From Liolophura sinensis (Eukaryota > Mollusca > Polyplacophora > Chitonida > Chitonidae), in assembly GCF_032854445.1 (NCBI RefSeq), contig NC_088295.1, positions 75,546,028 to 75,610,027 of the forward strand: 64,000 nucleotides of DNA, written 5' to 3'. Under the pieces are notes generated by a model, which worked only from the letters and a program-made list of their open reading frames with translations, was not told where the DNA came from and searched no databases. Shown piece by piece: positions 12,505-22,082 of this stretch (position 1 is its first letter; every line of letters starts with the position of its first letter). The position numbers were made by a program, and so were the translations under genes.

Positions 12505-15500
12505 CACAGTCTGTCTTAAGAAGTGGGATGAGGTGGGCAACAAATGTACTGGTCATGAAACGGTTTTTCTTCAAGGAAGCATTCCTTTTACTCATCTCAG
12601 GGAAAAGGCAACCGGTCTTTATTCCTTGTATGCAACTTGCTCATCTGTAAAAACGGCTTCAAACGGATCGCGCAGTGATTCCATGACCGGATATTTTGGC
12701 GTACACACGTTCCTGCTTCTAATCCAAACAGATTAGTGTTTTCAATCGCCTACGGGTCAACCGAAACTCTGCTTCTTGCATTTTGTGCAGTGCCTGTAAT
12801 ATATGCTCAAATAAAAGTAGAACCCAAGAAAGTGCCATATATTCTGAATTGTGTTCCGATATCGCTCTGTACTGTACTCTTAAAACAAAGCGTAACATTC
12901 CTTTCATTAGCTGTATGCACAGAAGGCCCACGCACTCTGATGCATGTGTGCTACACTGGCACAATAGCTTCCGATAAATGACAGAGGTCACTCTATATGA
13001 TTTACCTGGCGGGCAAAGCATACAGTGTGAAACAAATATTTCCCATTATGGGGTATTATATGCATTACTCTAAAATGGTTGAAACCAAAGGAGCGTCGAC
13101 CGCGCCCACCCACGCATTTATACCCTATTGCATTTTCACCACGATTTATGCCTAGTACGAGAACATAAGAACAAACCTTATGCTGGTAAACCACTTTCTT
13201 ATTGGTGGATTTTCTCATTTCAAATCATACTATTCCATTCTCCATTAGTTTTAATAGCGGACTTGTTTATTTGCTTTTGTACAATTTATAACTTTAGAAA
13301 CATGAAAATAATGTCGCTTGTGACCTCCAAACGTTACAGAAGTAATTCACGGCATGCATTTGATGGGTAGTTCAGAAGCAAGCATAAAACTGCGCTACTA
13401 CACGCATGGCATTTGTATGGTGACAGGTGTGGACGTTTGCCAAAGGACATGGTCACCGGAGAAACCTGTCAAGGCCGCATTAATATGATATTTGGTATTG
13501 TAAAAATTTAAATGTATAATTTCTATTCGTTGGCTTCGGATGGATTCTTGTTAATATTTACAAAGATTCTGATGCACGTTTTACTCGCTGGCAGAGCTGT
13601 TTTTTGAATGAAATACTGTCGTAATCCACTAACGCCTCCTAATTAACGTAAACCTAACAACTTCATTTTCAGTCATTTTACCGTCATTAACTCCATGCTT
13701 AAATTAGTCTGTCCTCCTAGTAATGACCTGTGGTGAAAGCAATCACTCTCCTGTTTTTATAATTTGGATGCTTCCAGAGATAGACTTCAGCAACACAAGA
13801 GCTTCTGACATTTCTTGACAGGACCCTCGATAACAAATGGATGTCAAATTCCATGGAATTCCACCTCAGAAATAACGTTTTTTGTTGCTGGCGGAGGTGC
13901 CCTGGGGTGCGTCCTGTATGACCGGTATATATTACCCCGCGTGGGATAGCCTTATTGGCATTTATAAGATAAATTATAAGTGACAGCAGTTCTTAGCTTC
14001 CAGGAATAGATAATTCATGAACCGACACCATATCACTGTAGCCTCGAAGCCTCCGTGGTCTCGTATAACTTCGACAAATACGATTAGCTTACAGCCTGTT
14101 GTTAGTTATTTTCGTCATATTTTCTGCTTATCGCAATCATGTGTAATGATTTCACGAGCCTTCAGCTCTCATACACTGGGGTATGATGACTAAATAACAA
14201 TAAAAATGGTACATTTGCCTACTGTAAAAATGTCAAGGACAGCTACACTGTACCTTGTTCTCCCAGAATCATTAGGCATGTTAGATACATGTTAGCAACT
14301 TATTTACACCAACAGATAATCATGTAAACAGCCAGTGAAGAGTATATTCTTTTCAGATAAGTAGATGGCTCTTATTTCAAAACGACATTTTCTGCCACAG
14401 CTTTGAAAATGATCAATAGACATTATCTACTTTTTACACAAAAATCAAAATCAAAATCTTCACTTCACAAGTAATAATCCATTGATGTTATCCAATAAAC
14501 TCAGAATGACAAGGGAATAAAGGAGCATAGTTTTTACAAACTTATTTGATGGATTAGTTATCTTGAGCTCATTGTATATTTCGATCTGATCAATATTAAG
14601 AGAGAGCATCACAATATATTTGACAAAAAAGTGAAAGTTTTAAGTAAGATTGATAAAAAGTGCATTAATTATTCTGAAAGCGACGCTTTATTGATTCCAC
14701 GAATAAATTTGAACAGAGATACTTGGATATGGTAGAAAAGCCGAAACGATGATCGTCTTTCAGGATAAGGTATCGACTGAGGAAGGCTAAAGCAACAGGA
14801 CACATGTCTGGTTAGCCACCATGGAAAAGGACAAGATTTACGTCTAGCTCAATAATCCACAGGGCTTACCATTTAAACCTTAACACTCTCGGCTAGACAG
14901 CCTTAGGTGATCATTCACTTGTAACAGCCTCTATAGCCGTCCCAAAGTTTTAATGATCGGCATCTATACAGAATAAAGCTATTGTCACCCTAAGATGACC
15001 AGCCTATCGTCATCTAAGCGCAATCAACGTGGACAATTTACGGCTTAACGTCTATACATTCCTTCTTGGGCATTGATTATGCACTTTGTTGCGGGAAACA
15101 AGGGCGGAAACTTAGCAAGTACGAAATATGGAGTCAGTAACAATGGAAAACAGTGAAAGATTATCAGAAATGTCATGTGCGGTGATGTGGAAGAACGGAG
15201 GACCACTGGTAAGGACAAATTATAACGTGTTTAAGCAACAAAGTTAACATTCACCAATCTGGCCATCCGTAATGCGAAAAAAAGCAGAAAGAGGTTTAGC
15301 AAAACATAAACCACAACGACTTACTTGGAAATAAAGAAACACTTTAGGTAAAATTCAAGAATCAGAAATCTGAAAATGTCAAAGTGTTTAATGTCGTACA
15401 CATTAAACGTACTGTATTAAACCACGGTGTACTAGTAATGTTTCAAAGTGGCAGTTTGTTTTGGGCGTTTCTTCATTGTAAAATGTGCGGATCACTCGTG

Positions 15501-16016
15501 CTTCTTATGATAAATCATCCAAATGATTGCACATTTTAAATATGTTTAATAGAGGTAGTTGCCAATTCAAACTTTGATAAAAACCGTTTCATGCCAACTA
15601 ATTAATGCGAATGTAGCTCCGAAAGGGCAACTTGAAGTCTTACTTTATAGTTGCATCACCATGACCCTCGTTATGATAAACCATGACCTGGAAAAGAACA
15701 TTTTTAAGCCCTATGGTACTAAATGGCATGTTAAAGGAATACATAAAGTAAAAAAAAAGATTTATACCGTAAGTTAACTATAAACAATATGTTGGAAGAA
15801 AGTCACTTATATCATAACTCCTCTCCAATATTTTCAGCTGTTGGTTTAAATATTTACCTTTCTCTCGTCAAAAAGACCGGTAATTCAAGAAAGCGGCACA
15901 AGATTGGTGTAGGTAAATTGACTTTGGCTGTCTACAGAAACACGAAGATTTCTATGACATTAAATTAGTCAGTCACTTAACATTGTCAATGAGTTTTAAA
16001 ATGTTCTTCACTTAAA
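12505..16016. other. Gene-free interval
   Basis: AT-rich. Overlapping short open frames at 12.7-13.4 kb on both strands lack recognisable domains. 13.4-15.5 kb has almost no open frames. No repeat was identified. Confidence 0.45.
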
Positions 16017-16062
16017 TACGTGACGTAATCTGTAGAGTATACGTGACGTAATCTGTAGAGTA
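16017..16062. repeat. Perfect 23-bp tandem duplication with CRE-like motif
   Basis: Two identical 23-bp units each contain TGACGTAATC, a CRE/ATF-like core. They lie about 0.8 kb beyond the inferred 3' end of the LFRFamide gene. Confidence 0.9.
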
Positions 16063-16615
16063 TAATTTTACATATATGCAACTAAAAGCGTCAAATCCGA
16101 CATTCATATACCAATCGTAAAAAAGAAAGCCCTTTCCAAGTGGTTAATCGTAAGACCTATTTCCAAAACAAGCTAAAGCACCAAAAGGCCAAACATTTTC
16201 AAGAGAAGATTTCGTCTCGCCCAACCCATACTACCAATCGGCCTGTTGGCCCATGTTGACGCTCTGTTGAGCGCGTTCAGTTAATAAAACTCGCAGAAAC
16301 ACTTCTGAACTACTTGCACCTAGCTTAAGGCAGCTGCTTATCCGGAAAGAAGCGATTAGAACAAAAAATCTGATTGAAGCAGAATGTTCGTGACTCGGCT
16401 TGAAACATAATCACCTGCCTAGGTGTCTCCCTTCGATTGAATTTCTAAAACCGGTTTGCGTAGGATTTTCACTTTATTGGTAAATCCGAGGGCGGGCCTT
16501 CAGTGCCAAACACTGATGGTACTTGACCAAGTGTAGAGGGGATGTTAGGATAGACATACATGTGACAAAACGTAAACAATAGCCATGCTATGACCTCCCT
16601 GCGTTGAAAACCCAG

Positions 16616-16652
16616 CCTGTCCTATTACCTGTCCTATTACCTATTACCTATT
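16616..16652. repeat. Short 12-bp/7-bp tandem repeat
   Basis: CCTGTCCTATTA occurs twice in tandem and is followed by repeats of CCTATTA. Confidence 0.85.
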
Positions 16653-16879
16653 TAGATTTTTGTGTACAAAATACTGCAAGAGAAACACATTTATAATATA
16701 AAATCAATCCAAGACATGTAGAGAAGGTTATTTCATATGCTTGGGGAAAATGATGAGCATTCGAAATAAACGGTGAAATATTTTTATCCTTTTGAGAAGG
16801 TGGTGAAGCATCGATGTCTTGAAGAAAAACCTTCATTCCCGTTTAATAACTACTTCAGTAAAGAAATTAAGAGTTTTTT

Positions 16880-17350
16880 CCAACAAAATAATTGCATTTA
16901 TTCCTAGTTATGAGTTGTATAGATTTCCATAACATTTACACAAAATAGCAATTAAGGATTTTGATAGATGAAGGCCCAGACGAGACATGTAGTCAGATTT
17001 GAAAGCAGATTCTTTTCGCAAGTGAAGATAAGATACGACTGAAAAACAAAGCAAAGTTGAAATAGTCACAGTGTTTCTCTGACGGTTTGCAGAAGAGGGT
17101 AGATAATAGGGTTCTGTAGGTTCATGTCAGTTTCTGTTTATATCCATGACTGTTACATTCCAATGTTCTCTCAAACCAAGAAGTCGTCTGCCTTAGATTG
17201 GCTGATTGCAGTGGTCGCAGTAATAGTTGTTGTTGTTATGAGTTATAGGCGCACCCATGTCTGTACATATGCCCCAAGTGACAGTAAGATCAGAGTGAAT
17301 ACATACATGATGTTTGAACACAAGTTACCACACCGTACCTAGGAGGAGAC
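16880..17350 (-). other. Predicted 3' UTR of the LFRFamide gene
   Basis: Sequence between the stop codon and the AATAAA region. It carries no long open frame on the minus strand and no recognisable repeat. The end point is inferred from the poly(A) signal alone. Confidence 0.4.
16897..16902 (-). terminator. Candidate polyadenylation signal AATAAA of the LFRFamide gene
   Basis: TTTATT on the plus strand is AATAAA on the minus strand, about 450 bases after the stop codon at 17351. It is the first canonical hexamer I find downstream, so the 3' UTR probably ends near 16870-16885. An ATTAAA variant follows at 16843-16848. Confidence 0.5.
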
Positions 17351-18352
17351 TTACTCATCCTCCTCTCTTCCAAACCGGAACGGCGTGTGCGGCCTCTTGT
17401 CCGCGCTGCGCCCATATCTCAATATGTTTTGCCTCTTGTTATAGCGATTCAGATAGTCCTCAACGTCAAAACTGTCCATGTCGTCGGCGCGCTTGCCGTA
17501 GCGCAGAATGGTCCTCTTACTGTCACCGTTGGAGAGCAAATCGTACACATCACTGGGATCCCGCTTACCGTAGCGGAACAGACTTGAGCTACCGCGCTTT
17601 CCAAATCGGAGTAGTGAGCCACGCTTTCCGAATCTCAACAGAGAACCCCTTTTACCGAATCTTAAAAGTGAACCTCCCCTCTTGCCAAAGCGGAAGAGTG
17701 ATCCTCGTTTTAGAAGGTCATCCAATTCATCGGTGTCTAAAGCATTTTCATCTACAATATCTTCAGACTGTCTGTCTGGCTGGCTGGAGTCAGAGCCTTG
17801 GAGGGATAAATCATCGTAAGCACCTTCTGGGAAAAAAGGAAACATGAATAAAGGTCAATTAACATGCAATACTCTCAACGGATTTCAAAAGTAAATAATT
17901 CAAAAAGACCAGAGTCTTTGATATGTCAAACGGTACATTATTACACAAAATGTTTCCCAACGATGTACATTTGTCTCCAGGTAAAAGACAAGGGTATAAC
18001 AGATCTTGATGACATTCTCGTTTTTTCAAATTACTCTTGTAGAAAGGGCCCACAAACGGACAGAGGTCAAGCTGTGTTTTCAGCGCCGTCCATATATCTG
18101 TAAATAATTTATTTTCGCTTTCTGCAATGTTTGCATTAATAGAGTCTCTGACATTTACCTGTAATATTAATAAATCACTGGCCAAGCCCTCTTGACGGTT
18201 TCCTTTAAACCATTACTGAAGGTCACAGTTAAGAAATGTTGACAAATCGACAATGGGAACTACTCACTTATATCTGTGCTATCCGTGGATTCTGTCTGTA
18301 TGATAAGAGCAAGGAAGGCAAGCAGCGTCAGCAAAAATGGTTTCCATTCCAT
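17351..18352 (-). CDS. LFRFa: LFRFamide-type neuropeptide precursor (complete, two coding exons)
   Basis: Join of 18352-18268 and 17826-17351; 186 residues, stop TAA. Residues 1-20 are a hydrophobic signal peptide (MEWKPFLLTLLAFLALIIQT), so the product is secreted. Residues about 21-67 form an acidic propeptide ending at KR (68-69). Predicted amidated peptides: GSLFRF (70-75), GGSLLRF (79-85), GSLLRF twice (89-94, 98-103), GSSSLFRY (107-114), TILRY (134-138), QNILRY (161-166) and PHTPFRF (174-180). Each is followed by Gly, the amide donor, then KR or a single R. Two acidic spacers lie at 118-131 and 142-158. Known: molluscan LFRFamides are precursor-derived peptides studied as sNPF-like signals; as I recall, PHTPFRFamide is a known member. 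Inferred: processing by prohormone convertase and amidating enzyme. FMRFamide and FxRIamide precursors fit less well because the repeated core here is L(F/L)R(F/Y)G. Family assignment is secure; exact cleavage is predicted. Confidence 0.93.
17594..17704 (-). repeat. Tandem peptide-coding repeats within exon 2
   Basis: Four consecutive units of 9-10 codons encode GS-L-(F/L)-RFGKR (residues 70-106). Two units give identical GSLLRFGKR; a third has one extra Gly. Similar nucleotide units in register imply local duplication inside the exon, the usual way neuropeptide precursors gain copies. Confidence 0.85.
17827..18267 (-). other. Phase-1 intron between signal-peptide exon and peptide exon
   Basis: 441-bp GT-AG intron. 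Donor GTGAGTAG at 18267; acceptor TTTCCTTTTTTCCCAG ending at 17827. The exon 2 frame stays open a few codons into the intron, so a spurious start (MFPFFPE) at 17845 is possible. That start is rejected because it lacks a signal peptide and those codons are the polypyrimidine tract. Confidence 0.88.
18268..18352 (-). other. Coding exon 1 of the LFRFamide precursor (signal peptide)
   Basis: Reading the minus strand, ATG at 18352-18350 opens 28 codons plus one base: signal peptide, then a short TESTDSTDI stretch. The exon ends at 18268 directly before GTGAGTAG, a near-consensus splice donor. The leftover base A joins AA of exon 2 to give Lys29, keeping the frame. The only other nearby ATG (18347) is out of frame with the peptide-coding exon. 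Confidence 0.88.
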
Positions 18353-18367
18353 GCTTGTGTGGTTAGG

Positions 18368-18380
18368 CTAAAATAAGAAA
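18368..18380 (-). other. Possible 5'-UTR splice acceptor upstream of the ATG
   Basis: On the minus strand TTTCTTATTTTAG ends at 18368, 15 bases before the start codon. A pyrimidine-rich run ending in AG this close to the ATG suggests a non-coding first exon further upstream (above 18380). No upstream donor or promoter can be assigned by eye. Confidence 0.4.
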
Positions 18381-19469
18381 TAGTTTAATTAAATATGTGA
18401 CCCACGTGTACAACCATTCATTGTTAGTTCCACTGCAATCTTTACTTAATTTACAAACTAATAAAACACAGGACCAGGGTGAGTTGTGATGTTTTGGTTT
18501 TATTATTTCTCCTGAAGTGTAACGGGACACGCTGCTGTAGAGTTAGGATTTTGGGGTGAGCAATTCTCTGAAGTACATGTGGTTCAGATGTTGCATTTTA
18601 TTACTGAAGCTGATTACTAAAGTACATGGCTTTAATTTAGCCAGCATCAGATGGTGGAGTACATCAAATAAATTCCGTGATACAGCCTGGCTATAGTGCG
18701 GCAAGGTTAGGCAATGATATGAAACACAGGTCATCTGGATATAGGCTACTATCTTAACCACTAAGGAATTACCCTCACCCCCTTTAACAGGGGTGTTTTA
18801 TTTCATTTGTTTCCTTTACAAAGAGATTGCAGTCAACCATATTAGTTGACAAAGAGACCCGCATTTACTACTAATTACTAGAGGCTGACGTATCAAACGT
18901 TCAACATTTAAACTGATGACATGGATTCGAGTCATAGTCTCAAAGAAAAAACGTCCAGAAATTCGTCAATAATAACACAGGTGAAATTCCCTATTAATTG
19001 GCCCTTGTTCTCAAGAGAGAAGCTCGGTAAGTTACATCGTATTGAATTAGACTGGTAATACTAGAAAATGAAGCCTTTTAAGCCTACACGCCCTGTCAGG
19101 AGAGTGACCATGCAGAATGAGGCCTCATTTGAGGGACAAAGATACCACAGGTTACCTTGTGGTCTCAAAAATGTATGTGTTAAAATTGTATGCAAATGGC
19201 CGAAAGAGTTGAATCGGAGGCTAGAGTGTCTGATCATTTGCCAGCTGAAGTGTTACTCTCTATTCTGCACGTCTTTACTTATATATTATTTTTTATGTAG
19301 TTCTTCGGAACTTCATAATAAGGTACAAACTACATGAAATGGCCAATTACTTTTTGTCGTTTACCAAATGACATAGCGAGTTATTGAGTTCAGCCTTCGC
19401 TGAACAAGAGGCTCAACACCAAAGGCTTGTGCTTCACTCTGGGCACTTCAGCTTCTTCTCCCATAAGCG
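18381..19469. other. Upstream region of the LFRFamide gene
   Basis: Should contain the promoter and any non-coding first exon, but no core promoter element is convincing. On the minus strand 18780-18670 has a weak tRNA-like head (TAGTGGTTAAGA, then a degenerate B box), possibly an old SINE. The open frame at 19068-19337 is unrecognised. Confidence 0.3.
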
Positions 19470-19531
19470 TAACTCTTGTCTTATCGGTATTTAATCCCAA
19501 TTAAATAAATGAATGAATGAATAAAATAAAA
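19470..19531 (+). mobile_element. Decayed 3' end of SINE family 1
   Basis: CATAAGCGTAACTCTTG and the following bases, ending in ATTAAATAAATGAATGAATG, align with the family 3' domain and tail of the 5.4-kb copy. There are many substitutions, and the tail has become AATG units. Confidence 0.55.
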
Positions 19532-20870
19532 CTTCGTTTCCACTTTCTTTCTTAGTTTTCTTTTCCAGTCTCCTTTCAATATTCATTAACTTCTGAAAAT
19601 GTAATAGAACGTCATAGGAATATCAGTTTATACTGGATTGTTTGACTACAAATTTTTAACGGATATGTTTTAAGATTTGCTGGCTTTGTTAACACGTTGT
19701 AAAATTTATTCAGTAGCTGTAATATAATTACATTCAGATGAAAAAAAAATGCCTCATCAGGAACCACTATCATGTTTCCTTTGATATTTGGTAATCACAA
19801 TGAATGAAATTTGTGTTTAAAAAGTAAACAAGGAAGGGCTTGAAACAAGAGAAGTAACAAAAACATAACTTGTGTAAGCTGTGTCAATGCAGACATCTAT
19901 GTATGAGAATGATCAGCGGGAGCCATGAAGTAAAATAATAAATCACCTGGCGGACATTTCTTTGTTATATGGAATGTGTACCAGCATAGACAGATTATGA
20001 CACGTTTTATGTCAATATCCTTACTGATATTAAACAGTTTGTAAACAATGAACATCCAGCCTATTAATAGTGTGCTATTCTTTCCTGTTGGCCGCTGTAT
20101 TCCAAATCTCCTGGCCATTGTCAACCTTCTTCCTATCCAATAATCGCTCAGCCTAAAAATTTTCTGAGGCTAATAGCACAGAACGATTTGTTCTTCTTCC
20201 TTCCAGATCTTCGGGACCGGCAGAGTAAAACAATAGGCTTGTCAGTGTGATCGTGGAAAAAAACATGGTGGCAGACTAATTCTTTGTTAGCGCGGATACC
20301 AGAATTGTGTTTTCTGGTTTATGGAACTTTGGCCCAATCATCAGCGCTGGGGAAACAATGAAAGCACCATGTCTATCACGTGATTACAGTCTCCATTGGG
20401 GGTCAGCATTTGCGGTCAGATTAGCTGCTTAACCAGGCCTTTAACGGAAACCTGTCTCTTGGTCAGCTACCGAAACCTGTTAGGCCTACTTAAAGTCCAT
20501 TAGTACAGGACTAAAATGACCTCAGTTTGAAAACGAACTACTACAATTACATCCGGCCAACTGTGGCTTGTTTCCAAAGTACATTTCTACGTGAACAGAT
20601 ATGGATTATTAAAGTATTTAATCATGCATTACGGCCAAGCTGTTCGGAAATGTACTAGTCCAGGAGATTTCTTGCAAAATAGTAAGTGCAGTCTTTCCAG
20701 CAATAGGTGCGCGCGTCTATCTTGTCCGTCTTTAGATAAGAAGATGTCGTTCACAGAAATCTAAAAGTCAGTTAAATCGGTCTTGTCATGAGCTAATGAC
20801 GTACTTCCGGTTGGTTCAGGCCGGGATATAGTTTCTGCGGCTATTGTCGGCGTTCATTTGTACGGCGACG
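19532..20870. other. Gene-free interval
   Basis: No gene or repeat was recognised. Confidence 0.4.
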
Positions 20871-20962
20871 CTGCCCACAGATTGCACAATTACGATGCCC
20901 ACACATTACGCTTGACGCAGCCCACAGACTGCATCGAGCTGCAGTCCACGAATTGCAGTGTG
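20871..20962. repeat. Short decayed minisatellite
   Basis: Four imperfect units of about 20-27 bp built on GCCCACAGATTGCA (variants GCCCACACATTACG, GCCCACAGACTGCA, GTCCACGAATTGCA). Confidence 0.65.
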
Positions 20963-21030
20963 TGTCTGTGTGTGCTGCTATGTTAGCATAGCGCCCCCAA
21001 ATGTGTTATGTTGACATATGTGATGGTGTT

Positions 21031-21033
<3 letters not shown>

Positions 21034-21106
<73 letters not shown>
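21034..21106. repeat. (TA)n microsatellite, about 73 bp
   Basis: An uninterrupted TA run. Ile-Tyr open frames on both strands here are artefacts of the repeat. Confidence 0.98.
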
Positions 21107-21111
<5 letters not shown>

Positions 21112-21652
21112 TGTGTAAAGATCGACTACATGCATCGTGATAACAGATTTAACTGCCCACACAGTCTCCATAATGTTGTTTGGGTTGAGTAAAATCCCTA
21201 CAACAAGGATATTTGTCCAACATTGCTTCAGTGCTATATGAAATGCTGAAACTTACTGGGGAACATTTATTACCGTCCAGATAATAAACACAGCGCCCGA
21301 TATTCCAATAAATGACACCAGCAGATAAAGACGTTAAAATGGGTCAGCGGTCAAACTGGTTATTCGCCTGACTTGATGAGGTACCGGCGTGTGGAATAAA
21401 AGGAATCGATGGTACAAGCACACAATAACGCATCAGAACCGACGAGCAGGGTTTTGAGTTATACGAGTCTCTCTGCACTCTCTGTCAGAAACAGTTTATT
21501 CACCGCGCAACGCTGACTGTAAAACCAAAATCCAAAATCGTTTATGAAGAAATAAAAAGTTGGCCAAGTGTAAAGGAGAGTCCGGGTGCTCAATGTAACG
21601 TCATATCGTAACAATGCCGTTGATAAGATAACGTCCGCCTTAAATGCATGAG

Positions 21653-22082
21653 TAAACAGCCATTAGGCCCACTAATGGACGGGCTCACCTCTCTGGTTAT
21701 CGTGCCTCCCTAGTTAAATCTTAGTGTCGTCACAACACTATGTGCGGAGCACTCCCCGTCCTATTAGACTTCAAATATGGGTACATTAACCAACCAGTAA
21801 AATCCAATAGAGAAAATCCCGGTAATGAGTTAATAGCAGCTATCAGTTCACGGTGAATTTAGATAAGCTAAACCCCATATAGTTCAAGGAGAAAACTGAA
21901 CGGCGGATGTTAGTCCTTTTAGCACATATATGTACATGACAAATATCTGGTATATCTAGTACACGTGGGCAGTGTACATGTATTTGAAGGCACCCTGGAA
22001 AAAGCCAGACCCATGAACAAATTCCAAAAAGTTCAGAAAACTTAAGCTATATACTAATGCTAGTGGGCCTAATGGCTGTTTA
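21653..22082. mobile_element. MITE-like element with 22-bp terminal inverted repeats
   Basis: 21653-21674 (starts TAAACAGCCATTAGG) is the exact reverse complement of 22061-22082, and homology stops sharply on both sides. The outermost TA at each end fits a TA target-site duplication, as in Tc1/mariner-type elements, leaving 20-bp inverted ends. The 386-bp interior has no meaningful open frame, so it would be non-autonomous. One copy only in this window; family membership is inference. Confidence 0.55.

Noticed and set aside
12268-12650. Proline-rich and glycine-rich frames
   Set aside because: Created by the 23-G homopolymer.
17827-17845. Start codon at 17845 for the neuropeptide (MFPFFPE)
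   Set aside because: Those bases are the intron's polypyrimidine tract. The spliced form gives a signal peptide and keeps frame.
17314-17847. 177-residue plus-strand frame opposite the neuropeptide exon
   Set aside because: Mirror of the repeat-rich neuropeptide coding sequence; the minus strand has the signal peptide, splice sites and processing sites.
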